NCBI GenBank assembly: GCA_029973955.1
Contig: JARKQJ010000218.1
Coordinates: 1-64,000, forward strand
Origin: Paludibaculum sp.
GTDB taxonomy: Bacteria; Acidobacteriota; Terriglobia; Bryobacterales; Bryobacteraceae
Length of the DNA stretch: 64,000 bases
Direction: 5' to 3'
Part shown: piece by piece, positions 16,621-24,738 of the stretch
Numbering within the stretch: position 1 is the stretch's first letter
Layout: every line of letters begins with the position of its first letter
The notes under the pieces: generated by a model
The model's input: the letters and a program-made list of their open reading frames with translations, nothing else
Told to the model about the DNA's origin: nothing
Database searches by the model: none
Position numbers and translations under genes: made by a program

Positions 16621-17469
16621 ATGAAGTGCTCGAAATGGGTGGTAGTTTTCCTCGGAATTCTATTTGGTTTTTCCGGAAGCGGTGAGTGCCAGCAACTGCG
16701 GTTTTACCGGGTGCCGGATGAGCAGTTGGAGGCGCGGCTGGGGGCGGCGAAGGTGAAGAACGTGGAGCGGCAGGCGGAGTTGCAGAGGCTGTTTGAAGAG
16801 GCGGGATGCAAGGGGGAGAGCCTAGAGTTGCAGCGGGTGAGCGGGACGAAGGCGCCGAACATCTTCTGCACCCTGCGCGGGGAGACGCAGGTGACCGTGG
16901 TGGTGGGGGCGCATCACGACAAGGTTCCGCAGAGCGCGCTGGGGCTGGTGGACAACTGGAGCGGAGCGTCGATGCTGCCGAGCCTGTATGAGAGCCTGGC
17001 GAAAGAGAAGCGGCAGATCACGTTCATTTTCGCGGGATTTGCGGCGGAGGAGGATGGATTTCTGGGGTCGGAGGAGATGATGAAGCAGTGGAAGAAGCAG
17101 GGGCGGGGCAAGATCGAGGCGATGGTGAACATCGATTCGGTGGGGATGACGCCCACGAAGGTGTGGCCGGCGCGCAGCGACGAGAGGCTGCTGGCCGTGC
17201 TGGCAGGGGTGGCCCGGGCGATGAAGCTACCGGTGAGCGGGGTGGATGTGAGCCAAGTGGGCGACTCGGATTCGGTGACTTTCGCGCAAAGGAAGATTCC
17301 GGTGGTGGATGTGCATGGGGTGACGCAGGAGACGTTCCGGACGCTGCACAGCCCGTACGACAAGCCGGGGGCGGTGGTGTTCGAGCACTACCGGGACACG
17401 TACCGTTTGATGGCGGGGTTTCTGTCGTTCCTGGACTCGATGCAGGCGGCGGCGAGGACGGGGCAGTAG
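16621..17469 (+). CDS. Secreted M28-family zinc peptidase
   Basis: A 282-residue exported protein (signal peptide to about residue 23, GECQ). It has the M28 aminopeptidase fold: the metal ligands HHD near 98-100, Asp111 in LVDNWSG, the catalytic pair AAEEDGFLGS near 141-150, an Asp in MVNIDSVG near 170, and His in TLHSPYDKPG near 243. It removes N-terminal residues from peptides, or may act as another Zn-amidohydrolase such as a glutaminyl cyclase. It starts 41 bp after the transketolase-like gene on the same strand; a weak TTGACC box at 16586 could give it its own promoter. It is convergent with the sulfatase gene, with a 7-bp gap. Confidence 0.85.
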   Translation: MKCSKWVVVFLGILFGFSGSGECQQLRFYRVPDEQLEARLGAAKVKNVERQAELQRLFEEAGCKGESLELQRVSGTKAPNIFCTLRGETQVTVVVGAHHDKVPQSALGLVDNWSGASMLPSLYESLAKEKRQITFIFAGFAAEEDGFLGSEEMMKQWKKQGRGKIEAMVNIDSVGMTPTKVWPARSDERLLAVLAGVARAMKLPVSGVDVSQVGDSDSVTFAQRKIPVVDVHGVTQETFRTLHSPYDKPGAVVFEHYRDTYRLMAGFLSFLDSMQAAARTGQ

Positions 17470-17476
17470 GGCGCGA

Positions 17477-18853
17477 TCAGAGAGTGGGGAGGGCGCGGCG
17501 CCAGGCGAGCAGTTTCCGGGAGAGGGCGGCGGCGACATCGGGGTATTGCCGGGCGACTTCGGCGCGTTCCGATTGAGAGTGGCGGAAGTCGTAGAGTTCG
17601 AGGCGGGAGGAGTCGTCGTTGACGAGGGCTTTCCAGGGGCCGGAGCGAATGGCGAGGTTGGGGCCTTGGTCGTCGAGGCGGCCGGGCTGCAGGTAGGAGG
17701 CATCGCGGCCGTATTCCCAGAAGAGATCCTTGCGGCGGATTAGCGGGCGGCCGAGGAAGGCAGAGGAGAGGTCTTCGCCGTCGAAGGGGACATTGGGGAT
17801 GGGGACGCGGGCGAGGCGGCAGAGGGTGGGGAAGAGGTCGAGAGAAGAGACGACGGTGGAGTTGTCGGTGACGCCGGCGGGGGTGCGGCCAGGGTAGCGG
17901 ACGAGGAAGGGGACGCGGATGCCTCCTTCGTAGAGGCTCCATTTGCGGCCGCGGAAGCCGGAGGTGGAGCCGGGCGGCGCGAAGCCTTCCTTGTAGTAGC
18001 GGGGCCAGGCGGTGGGGCCGTTATCGCTGAGGAAGACGACGATGGTACGGGGGGAGAGGTGGCGGGTGTCGAGGCGATGGAGGAGGCGGCCGATTTGAGT
18101 GTCCATGTCCTCGAGGGTGGCGTAGTACTGCTGGAGGTACTTGTTGTAGGAGAAGCGCTGGTATTTGGCGAGGAGGGCGGGGTCGGGATCGAAGGGGTCG
18201 TGGACGTCGTTGGGCCAGAACTGGAGGAAGAAGGGGCGGTTCGACTGGCGGTCGATGAAGTCGAGGGCGCGATCGGCGAAGTGGCGGGTGACTTCGTGGT
18301 GTGGGGCGCGGAGGATATTGCCGCGGCCGAGTTGGGCGCTCATGTCGGAGAGGCGGCCGGGGGTGAGGACGCGGTCGCCGAGGCCTTCGAAGGTGGTGAG
18401 AGATTCGTCGAAGCCGTATTCGGTGGGGAGAGGGGCGTCGCCGACATCGCGGCCGCCGCCCATGTGCCATTTACCGAAGTGGGCAGTGGCGTAGCCGGCG
18501 TTTTGGAAGGCGCGGGCGAGGGTGGGGACGGCGGGATCGAGGAAGTCGCGCATGCCGAGGCGGCGCTGGCTGGCGCGGGAGTCGAGGTAAGTGAAGATGA
18601 GGTGGCGGGAAGGGCACTGGCCGGTGGTGATGCCAACGCGGGAGGGGGAGCAGATGGGGGCAGCGACGTAGCCTTGGGTGAAGCGGACGCCTTGGGCGGC
18701 GAGGCGGTCGAGGTTGGGGGTGGGGACTTCGCAGCCGTAGGAGCCGAGGTCGCCGTAGCCGAGATCGTCGGCGAGGATGAGGAGGACGTTGGGCGGATGA
18801 GCGGCCGGCGCGGTGGAGGCCGCGGATTGGAGGAACGTGCGGCGAGTGAGCAT
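17477..18853 (-). CDS. Arylsulfatase-family sulfatase with a Tat-like signal
   Basis: A 458-residue sulfatase. The N-terminus MLTRRTFLQSAAS carries a twin-arginine-type signal, so the folded enzyme is exported. Metal-binding NVLLILADDLGYGDLGSYG (22-40) is followed by the active-site motif CSPSR at 68-72; Cys68 would be converted to formylglycine by a maturase not present here. Further metal ligands are FLSDNGPT near 265-275. It removes sulfate esters from polysaccharides or other molecules. The start at 18853 is set by the signal. It is divergent from the GH5-like gene, with only 36 bp between the start codons, so the two may be jointly controlled. Confidence 0.9.
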   Translation of the reverse strand: MLTRRTFLQSAASTAPAAHPPNVLLILADDLGYGDLGSYGCEVPTPNLDRLAAQGVRFTQGYVAAPICSPSRVGITTGQCPSRHLIFTYLDSRASQRRLGMRDFLDPAVPTLARAFQNAGYATAHFGKWHMGGGRDVGDAPLPTEYGFDESLTTFEGLGDRVLTPGRLSDMSAQLGRGNILRAPHHEVTRHFADRALDFIDRQSNRPFFLQFWPNDVHDPFDPDPALLAKYQRFSYNKYLQQYYATLEDMDTQIGRLLHRLDTRHLSPRTIVVFLSDNGPTAWPRYYKEGFAPPGSTSGFRGRKWSLYEGGIRVPFLVRYPGRTPAGVTDNSTVVSSLDLFPTLCRLARVPIPNVPFDGEDLSSAFLGRPLIRRKDLFWEYGRDASYLQPGRLDDQGPNLAIRSGPWKALVNDDSSRLELYDFRHSQSERAEVARQYPDVAAALSRKLLAWRRALPTL

Positions 18854-18889
18854 GTGGCGGCGTTCTGGGGATAGTATGGCAGAGACACT

Positions 18890-19990
18890 ATGAGGCCTGG
18901 CATCCTGTTGGCAATCGTGATGACGCTGCCGGTGGCGGCGCAAGGACAGAGGTGGACGGCGGAGAAGGCGAAGGCTTGGTACGCGGCGCAGCCCTGGCTG
19001 GTGGGGGCGAACTACGCGCCGGCGAGCGCCATCAACCAACTGGAGATGTGGCAGGCGGAGACGTTCAATCCGGCGGAGATCGATAAAGAGCTGGGGTGGG
19101 CGCAAGGGATCGGGATGAACACGATGCGGGTGTTCCTGCACGACCTGGTGTGGGCGCAGGACGCGGTGGGGTACAGGAAGCGCATCGACACGTTCCTGAC
19201 GATTGCGCAGAAGCATGGCATCCGGCCGATGTTCGTTTTGTTCGATTCGGTGTGGGATCCGGAGCCGCAGTTGGGCAAGCAGCGGGCGCCGAAGCCGGGA
19301 GTGCACAACTCGGGTTGGGTGCAGGGGCCGGGGGCGAAGGCGCTGGGGGATCCGAAATCGGCGGCGCGGTTGGAAGCCTATGTGAAGGGAGTGGTGGGGG
19401 CGTTCGGGAAGGACAAGCGGGTGCTGGCGTGGGATCTGTGGAACGAGCCGGACAACACGAACGGATCGAGCTACGGGAAGACGGAGTTGAAGGGCAAGGA
19501 GAAGTTGGTGGAAGGGTGGCTCGGGAAGGTGTTTGCGTGGGCGCGGAGCGCGGGGGCGGAGCAGCCGTTGACGAGCGGCGTGTGGCAGGGCGAATGGGCG
19601 ACGGATGGGCAGATGAGCGCGATGGCACGGCTGCAGGTGAATGAGTCCGATGTGATTTCGTTCCACAACTATGATGGGCCGGCGGAGTTGGAAAAGCGGA
19701 TCGGGTGGCTGAAGAGATATGGGCGGCCGCTGATCTGCACGGAGTATATGGCGAGAGGGAATGGGAGCACGTTTGCGGGGTCGCTGCCGGTGCTGAAGAA
19801 GAATGGGGTGGGGGCGTATAACTGGGGGCTGGTGGCAGGCAAGACGCAGACGTTTCTGCCTTGGGATTCGTGGCAGAAGGCGTATGTAGGCCGGGAGCCG
19901 GCGGTGTGGTTCCACGAGGTGTTTCGGGGGGATGGGACGCCGTACAAGCGGGATGAGGTGGAGTTGATCCGGAAGATGACGGGGAAGTAG
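18890..19990 (+). CDS. GH5-like clan A glycosidase, secreted
   Basis: A 366-residue exported enzyme (signal peptide cleaved near residue 17-19, VAAQG). A TIM-barrel glycosidase is indicated by the acid/base Glu186 in WDLWNEPDN and the nucleophile Glu285 in LICTEYMARG, about 100 residues apart as in clan GH-A. Other strands include GMNTMRVFLHDLVW (75-88) and GIRPMFVLFDSVW (110-122). Relatives include cellulase- or mannanase-like enzymes, but the substrate is not clear. It is paired head to head with the sulfatase, which suggests that both act on the same sulfated or decorated glycan. Confidence 0.86.
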   Translation: MRPGILLAIVMTLPVAAQGQRWTAEKAKAWYAAQPWLVGANYAPASAINQLEMWQAETFNPAEIDKELGWAQGIGMNTMRVFLHDLVWAQDAVGYRKRIDTFLTIAQKHGIRPMFVLFDSVWDPEPQLGKQRAPKPGVHNSGWVQGPGAKALGDPKSAARLEAYVKGVVGAFGKDKRVLAWDLWNEPDNTNGSSYGKTELKGKEKLVEGWLGKVFAWARSAGAEQPLTSGVWQGEWATDGQMSAMARLQVNESDVISFHNYDGPAELEKRIGWLKRYGRPLICTEYMARGNGSTFAGSLPVLKKNGVGAYNWGLVAGKTQTFLPWDSWQKAYVGREPAVWFHEVFRGDGTPYKRDEVELIRKMTGK

Positions 19991-20039
19991 GCGGGCGCAA
20001 TCTTTGTAAACATTGCGAACTTTGGCGGGGGTTCCCGCG

Positions 20040-20064
20040 TTGTCACTATACATAGAGACGACAA
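20040..20064. promoter_or_regulatory. Candidate PadR operator/promoter
   Basis: TTGTC (20040-20044) and GACAA (20060-20064) form an inverted repeat. They flank the perfect inner dyad CTAT/ATAG (20046-20055), which includes a TATACAT -10-like box. It lies 10 bp upstream of the regulator's start codon. PadR proteins usually bind dyads overlapping their own promoter, so autoregulation is plausible but not shown. Confidence 0.5.
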
Positions 20065-20073
20065 GGGAGCCAC

Positions 20074-20415
20074 ATGGGAAAACAGGAAGCGATTTCGGGC
20101 GAGTTTCTGCCGGGGACTCTGGCGCTGCTGATATTGAAGGCACTGGAGCGGGGGCGGCTGCACGGGTATGGGATCGCGAAGAGGGTGAAGGACTCGAGCG
20201 GCGAGGTGCTGGCGGTGGAAGAGGGCTCGTTGTATCCGGCGTTGAACCGCCTGCTGGTGGGTGGATTCGTGCGGGCGGAGTGGGGGATTTCGGACAACAA
20301 CCGGCGAGCGCGTTTCTATGAGTTGACGCGTGAGGGACGGAAGCGGCTGGAAGCGGAGAGCCGCGAGTTCGAGCGTCTGGTGGGGGCGATTCAGATGGTG
20401 CTGCGGACGGCGTAA
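20074..20415 (+). CDS. PadR-family transcriptional regulator
   Basis: A 113-residue winged-helix protein. FLPGTLALLILKALERGRLHGYGIAKRV (11-38), EGSLYPALNRLLVGGFVRAEW (50-70) and NRRARFYELTREGRKRL (75-91) are the family's defining segments. In acidobacteria such a regulator is almost always followed by an ADOP-type permease, as here, with a 15-bp gap. It probably represses the operon until an unknown ligand binds. A ribosome-binding site (GGGAG) is 5-9 nt upstream of the ATG. Confidence 0.9.
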   Translation: MGKQEAISGEFLPGTLALLILKALERGRLHGYGIAKRVKDSSGEVLAVEEGSLYPALNRLLVGGFVRAEWGISDNNRRARFYELTREGRKRLEAESREFERLVGAIQMVLRTA

Positions 20416-20430
20416 GGGGAGGATTCTGCG

Positions 20431-23037
20431 ATGAAGAACCTGTGGAACAAGATGAGCCATTGGCGGGGGAGGGACGGGTTTGACGCGGATCTGGAAGAAG
20501 AGATGCGGGCTCATGTGGAGATGAAGGCGGAAGAGTATGAGGCGGAGGGGATGACTCGGGATGCGGCTCGGGCGAGAGCAGGGAGGGAGTTCGGGAGCAT
20601 GGTGCGGCTGCAGGAAGAGACTCGGGATGTGTGGCGGATGCGGTGGCTGGAGGAGTTGGTTTCGGACTTGAAGTATGCGCTGCGGGCGATGGGACGGACG
20701 CCGGGGTACGCGCTGGCGGCGATCTTCTCGCTGGCGTTGGGTACAGGGGCGAACACGGCGATGTTCAGCCTGACGTCGGAGTTCCTGATGAGCGAGCCGT
20801 CGGTGGGCGACGCGAAGAGCCTGGCGATCCTGCGGGTGAATGGGGCGAGCCATTCGGCGCAGAAGGAATGGCGTTTCCTGAAAGATGCCGGGGTCTTTGA
20901 AGGCCTGGCGGGGATGCGGGAGGGCGAGGTGAACTGGCGGCAGGGGGACGAGACTTACAAGCTGGCGGGGATTCGAGTGACGGAGAACTTCTTCGATGTG
21001 ACGCGGATGCCGGTGTGGCTGGGCCGGGGGCTGATGGCGGGCGAAAAGGACGCGGTCGTGCTGCACTATTCGTTTTGGCGGCAGAGGTTGGGGGCGCGTG
21101 AGGAGATGGTAGGACGGACGCTGGTGCTGGACGGGCGGCCGTACCGTGTGGTTGGCGTCCTGCCGCGCGAGCACCGGACGCTGGTGGGATTCGGGTACAC
21201 GCCGGATGTGTATGCTCCGGTGACGGATGAGCGGGACGTGGTGAAGATGGTTGCGCGGATGCCGGAGGGGATGACTCGGGCAGTTGGGTTGCAGAGACTG
21301 CAGGCGGCATGCGATGAGCTGGACAAGGTATTCCCGCCTACGGGTGGCGGGGCTCGGAAGAATGGAACCGTGCTGGAAGGCGTGACGAGCCTGGACCGGC
21401 TGCAGGGAAGGAAGATGGTGCCCTTGGCGGCATTCTTTGGGATGCTGATCGGCGTTTCGGGGCTGGTGCTGCTGGTGTCGTGCGTGAATGCGGCGAGCCT
21501 GAGCCTGGCGCGGGCGGAGAGCCGGAGGCAGGAGCTGGCGATCCGGGTGGCGATGGGAGCGAGCCGGGGGAGGGTGGTGCGGCAGATGCTGGCGGAGAGC
21601 CTGGCGCTGGCGGTGATTGGGACGGCGCTGGGTGTGGCGATGACGGCGGCGCTGGGGCGTTGGGCCAGCACGCTGGCATTGCCATTGCCGGTTCCGGTGC
21701 GGCTGGACATGCAGGCCGACTGGAGGCTGTTCGGGTATGCGGCGCTGGTGGCGGTGGGGAGCGCGCTGGTGTCGGGTTGGATTCCGGCTTTCACGGCGAC
21801 GGGCCGGGATGTGCAGCCGGGATTGAAGGCGGGAGAGAGGAGCGCCGGCAGCGAGCGGCGGCGGATGAGAAGCGTGCTGGTGGCGGCGCAGTTGGGCGTA
21901 ACCACGGTGCTGTTGTCGACGGCGCTGCTGTTTTTGCGGAACCTGGGCCAGGCGGCGTCGACGGATCCGGGGTTTGACGTGACGCACACGACCTGGGCGG
22001 CGATGCGGCTGGTACCGGAGCGGTATGCGGAAAACGAGCGGCGGGTGGGCGTGGCAGAGCAGGCGCTGGAGAGAGTGAAGCACGTGGCAGGCGTGGAGAC
22101 AGCAGCGTTGGCGGACGTGGTGCCGTTGAACGATTCGATGACGATCGGGACGACGATGAAGACGGATCTGGATGCGAAGGGCAAGCAGGTTCGGGCGCAG
22201 ATGAACCGGGTATCGCCGGAGTATTTCAGGACGATGGGCATTGGGCTGAAGGCGGGGCGGGACTTCACGGAGGCGGACCGTGCTGGGGCGACGGCGGTGA
22301 TGATCGTGAACGAGGCGATGGCGGAGAAGCTGTTTGGCGGGCAGCCGCCGGTGGGGCACACGGTGGGCTGGGAGATGGGAGGGGGCAGGAAGGTATATGA
22401 GGTGGTGGGGTTGGCTGGGGACAGCAAGTATTTCACGATGGGCGAAGAGAGGACCGCGGCTTTCTACACGCCGTGGATGCAGGAGGCGGAGCATGGGGTG
22501 AACCTGCATCTGCTCGTGCGGTCGGCGCGGGCGCCGGAGGGGCTGGTGCGGGAGTTGCGCGGGGCGCTGCTGGAGGTGGATGGAACGGCGGCGGTGGAGG
22601 TGCGTCCGATGCGGAGCGCGCTGGCGCTGGCGTTTCTGCCGAGCAAGGCGGGAGCGTATCTGTTGGGGAGCATGGGGGCGCTGGGACTGCTGCTGGCGGC
22701 ACTGGGGTTGTATGGAGTGCTGTCGTATGGGGTGAGCAGGAGGGTGCGGGAGATTGGATTGAGAATGGCGATGGGGGCGAGTCCGTGGCGCGTGGCGCGG
22801 CTGGTGTTCGGGCAGAGCCTGGCGCTGGCCGGAAGCGGAGCCGCGGTGGGGATGGCGGTGGCGTTGATGGTGACGCAGCCGCTGGCGATGTTCCTGGTGC
22901 CTGGTGTGAGGCCGGGGGATCCGCTGGTGTATGCGGGAGTAGGGGCGCTGTTGGCGATGGTGGCGGGAGCGGCGACGCTGGGGCCGCTGTGGAGGGCGCT
23001 GAGAGTGGATCCGGCGCGGGCTCTGCGGCAGGAGTGA
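20431..23037 (+). CDS. ADOP-type ABC transporter permease (MacB/FtsX-like)
   Basis: An 868-residue membrane protein. An N-terminal soluble region of about 80 residues (DLEEEMRAHVEMKAEEYEAEG, ARAGREFGSM) is typical of the acidobacterial family. It is followed by two FtsX permease halves, each with a membrane segment, a periplasmic MacB-like domain and three further helices. Examples are YALAAIFSLALGTGANTAMFS near 90-110, VPLAAFFGMLIGVSGLVLLVSCVNAASL near 330, and the C-terminal GSMGALGLLLAALGLYGVLSYGVSRR, ending DPARALRQE. No ATPase gene is adjacent, and most acidobacterial copies are likewise orphan permeases. Substrates are unknown, possibly lipids, peptides or efflux. The last 29 coding bases recur at 23886-23914. 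Confidence 0.92.
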   Translation: MKNLWNKMSHWRGRDGFDADLEEEMRAHVEMKAEEYEAEGMTRDAARARAGREFGSMVRLQEETRDVWRMRWLEELVSDLKYALRAMGRTPGYALAAIFSLALGTGANTAMFSLTSEFLMSEPSVGDAKSLAILRVNGASHSAQKEWRFLKDAGVFEGLAGMREGEVNWRQGDETYKLAGIRVTENFFDVTRMPVWLGRGLMAGEKDAVVLHYSFWRQRLGAREEMVGRTLVLDGRPYRVVGVLPREHRTLVGFGYTPDVYAPVTDERDVVKMVARMPEGMTRAVGLQRLQAACDELDKVFPPTGGGARKNGTVLEGVTSLDRLQGRKMVPLAAFFGMLIGVSGLVLLVSCVNAASLSLARAESRRQELAIRVAMGASRGRVVRQMLAESLALAVIGTALGVAMTAALGRWASTLALPLPVPVRLDMQADWRLFGYAALVAVGSALVSGWIPAFTATGRDVQPGLKAGERSAGSERRRMRSVLVAAQLGVTTVLLSTALLFLRNLGQAASTDPGFDVTHTTWAAMRLVPERYAENERRVGVAEQALERVKHVAGVETAALADVVPLNDSMTIGTTMKTDLDAKGKQVRAQMNRVSPEYFRTMGIGLKAGRDFTEADRAGATAVMIVNEAMAEKLFGGQPPVGHTVGWEMGGGRKVYEVVGLAGDSKYFTMGEERTAAFYTPWMQEAEHGVNLHLLVRSARAPEGLVRELRGALLEVDGTAAVEVRPMRSALALAFLPSKAGAYLLGSMGALGLLLAALGLYGVLSYGVSRRVREIGLRMAMGASPWRVARLVFGQSLALAGSGAAVGMAVALMVTQPLAMFLVPGVRPGDPLVYAGVGALLAMVAGAATLGPLWRALRVDPARALRQE
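23007..23035 (+). repeat. Direct repeat, left copy (3' end of the permease gene)
   Basis: These 29 bases, starting GGATCCGGCGCGGG and ending CAGGAGT, encode the last residues DPARALRQE of the permease. They are repeated with one mismatch at 23886-23914, on the far side of the VapBC-type module. The copies are 879 bp apart. Confidence 0.85.
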
Positions 23038-23043
23038 TGGTGG

Positions 23044-23484
23044 TCAGGCGCCCAGTTGTGGGGTCCTGATGCGGGAAGCCAGCCTGGGCTGGGCCAAGCG
23101 GGCAAAGTCTCCGAGGTTCCAGGTGTAGATGCGGCCCGCCTTGGATTTCGCGGCAGCGGCAAGGGTGAGCGCGTCGTAGATGAGGCCTTTTGCGAGGCCT
23201 TTTGCGGCCGCGGCCTCGATGGCGGCGAAGTACTCCTCCTCAGTCAGAGAAACGATGGTGAAGCGATCGCGAATCTGCTTCACGAAGAGCAGGGCCTGTT
23301 CGGGAAGGATGGCGGGCCGTACGGGCAGGCGCGTCATGGTGGAGTAGACCTCGGCCAGCGTGTGGGCGGCGCAGAAGGCGTTTGAAGGCGTGGCGGAGCT
23401 AACCAGTTGGAGGCTGGAGGAGTGGTTGTGGTGATCGGCCCAGAAGGCGGCGACGAGAACGGAGGTGTCGAGGAAGTACTTCAC
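23044..23484 (-). CDS. PIN-domain toxin (VapC-like ribonuclease)
   Basis: A 146-residue PIN nuclease. Acidic metal-binding residues sit in FLDTSVLVAAFW (Asp6), AEVYSTMTRLP (Glu near 44), GLIYDALTLAAAA (Asp near 104) and TWNLGDFARL (Asp near 126), the four-acid layout of VapC. VapC toxins cut specific RNAs, often tRNA or rRNA, when freed from their antitoxin. It overlaps the antitoxin gene by 4 bp in an ATGA-type junction, so the pair is translationally coupled. It sits 6 bp beyond the stop of the permease, in the opposite direction. Confidence 0.88.
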   Translation of the reverse strand: MKYFLDTSVLVAAFWADHHNHSSSLQLVSSATPSNAFCAAHTLAEVYSTMTRLPVRPAILPEQALLFVKQIRDRFTIVSLTEEEYFAAIEAAAAKGLAKGLIYDALTLAAAAKSKAGRIYTWNLGDFARLAQPRLASRIRTPQLGA

Positions 23485-23762
23485 CTGGCGCCGCCGAGCA
23501 AGGAGGCGTCGCGCTCGCCGCGAGTTTCTTCGATGAGGTCGCGCAGGGGCACAGTGACGGGTTGGCCCGATCCGTAGACCCAGATGCCGTCCTCCTGCCG
23601 GAGAGGTGCGGGGGGCCGGACGGGGGAGAGCGTAATCCGGTCATCCTGTGCGTCGAGATGGAGGGTGTCGCCCGGTTCGAGCCGCAGCCTGCGCCGGAGC
23701 GAACGTGGCAGCGTGACACGGCCGGCGGCGTCGATGGTGAGCCGATTCGCTCTTGGTGGCAT
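23481..23762 (-). CDS. AbrB/MazE-type antitoxin (VapB-like)
   Basis: A 93-residue protein. The N-terminal swapped-hairpin DNA-binding fold shows RLTIDAAGRVTLPRSLRRRL and LEPGDTLHLDAQDDRITLSP (residues 7-48). The C-terminal part (EDGIWVYGSGQPVTVPLRDLIEE) would wrap the toxin. The ATG at 23762 is preferred; a TTG at 23780 would add six residues. Antitoxins of this type bind their own promoter and repress the pair together with the toxin. The module lies between two copies of the permease 3' end, which suggests insertion or recombination. Confidence 0.84.
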   Translation of the reverse strand: MPPRANRLTIDAAGRVTLPRSLRRRLRLEPGDTLHLDAQDDRITLSPVRPPAPLRQEDGIWVYGSGQPVTVPLRDLIEETRGERDASLLGGAR

Positions 23763-23874
23763 AGAAGTGGGAATTTCCAATAGGACAACCCACCCAGATC
23801 ATCCGACAGATGTGGAGCAAGGTCAACCAGGTGCGAATTGGCGTGGGTATGGGTGTGGAGATGGGGCATTGAGC

Positions 23875-23916
23875 TGCCGGGAGCCGGATCCGGCGCGGGC
23901 TCTGCGCCAGGAGTAG
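23875..23916 (+). pseudogene. Remnant of an ADOP permease C-terminus (right direct repeat)
   Basis: The DNA encodes REPDPARALRQE followed by a TAG stop, nearly the same last residues as the intact permease. The 29 bases 23886-23914 match its 3' end with one change. Upstream of this the similarity ends, so only the tail of a gene remains. It is either the end of a deleted second permease copy or a duplicated target site created when the toxin-antitoxin module entered. Confidence 0.7.
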
Positions 23917-23919
23917 GCG

Positions 23920-24738
23920 CTAGCGGTCGGTTGTGATGCTGGAGGTGGTAGACAGTTTGGCAGCGGGCGTGGTGAGGAGGGGCCTGGGTTCGGGCGGAGT
24001 GAACTGGGTGAGGACCTCGGGGGCGGGCTCGTAGATGGCGGAGTGGAGGTGGGGTGAGGACTGTTCGAGGCGGAAGATGCCGAGGTAGGAGATGGCGCCG
24101 GGGGTGAGAGAGTAGCTGCGGAGGAAGCGCGTGAGGGGGTTGATGGGATCGCCGGAAGGAGATGGGACGAGAAAGCCGGCGAAGCCGAAGGAGCCGGGTT
24201 CGACGCGGAGGAGGTAGAAGGCGGTATTGGGGAAGCCGGGGAGTTGGAACTGGCGGCCGTGGTCGCGGATGAGGTGAGTGTGGGTTTCCTGTTCGGAGTC
24301 GGAGTGGCGGCGGTAGTCGAGGATCCCGGCGAGTTGGGTGGTGAGGGGTCGTTCGAAGGGTAGATAGGAGAAGCCGAAGAGGATGAAGGCCGGGCGGCGG
24401 GCGTCGTCGTAGGGTTGGCCGGTGATGAAGTCGACGGAGGCGGGGCCGTCGCAAGGCTGGACTTCGCCGATGGCGTCGAAGGCGGTGGCCTGGACGGATT
24501 GGGAGCCGAGGAGGATGTCGCGGAGGACGACGGAGTAGTGGCGCTCGCCGCCGGAGGTGCATTGAATCGAGACGCGGAAGCGGGCCTCGGCCCAGTCGTT
24601 GCCGGAGCGGTTGGTGAGGGTGGCGGAGAGCGCTGGGATGTTCTCCTGGCGGCCTTCGCTGAAGCGCCAGGGCTGGACGTTTTCGAATTCGAAGAGGGGT
24701 GCCGCGGCGGCGAGCAGCGCCAGGATTGCGGGGCTCAT
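23920..24738 (-). CDS. Hypothetical secreted protein
   Basis: A 272-residue protein with a short signal peptide (MSPAILALLAAAAP). The mature part is beta-rich: residues about 15-110 (FEFENVQPWRFSEGR, ALSATLTNRSGNDWAEARFRVSIQC) resemble an Ig-like or FxLYD-type domain that often sits in envelope proteins. A second beta-rich part (FPNTAFYLLRVEPGSFGFAG) follows. No enzyme motif is visible and the family was not recognised. The last residues of the acyl-CoA synthetase overlap its start by 4 bp (ATGA), so it is the second gene of that operon and is translated by coupling. Confidence 0.65.
   Translation of the reverse strand: MSPAILALLAAAAPLFEFENVQPWRFSEGRQENIPALSATLTNRSGNDWAEARFRVSIQCTSGGERHYSVVLRDILLGSQSVQATAFDAIGEVQPCDGPASVDFITGQPYDDARRPAFILFGFSYLPFERPLTTQLAGILDYRRHSDSEQETHTHLIRDHGRQFQLPGFPNTAFYLLRVEPGSFGFAGFLVPSPSGDPINPLTRFLRSYSLTPGAISYLGIFRLEQSSPHLHSAIYEPAPEVLTQFTPPEPRPLLTTPAAKLSTTSSITTDR

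Noticed and set aside
17477-20143. An 888-residue sulfatase
   Set aside because: The extra N-terminus is an antisense shadow of the GH5-like gene; the real start, with a twin-arginine signal, is at 18853.
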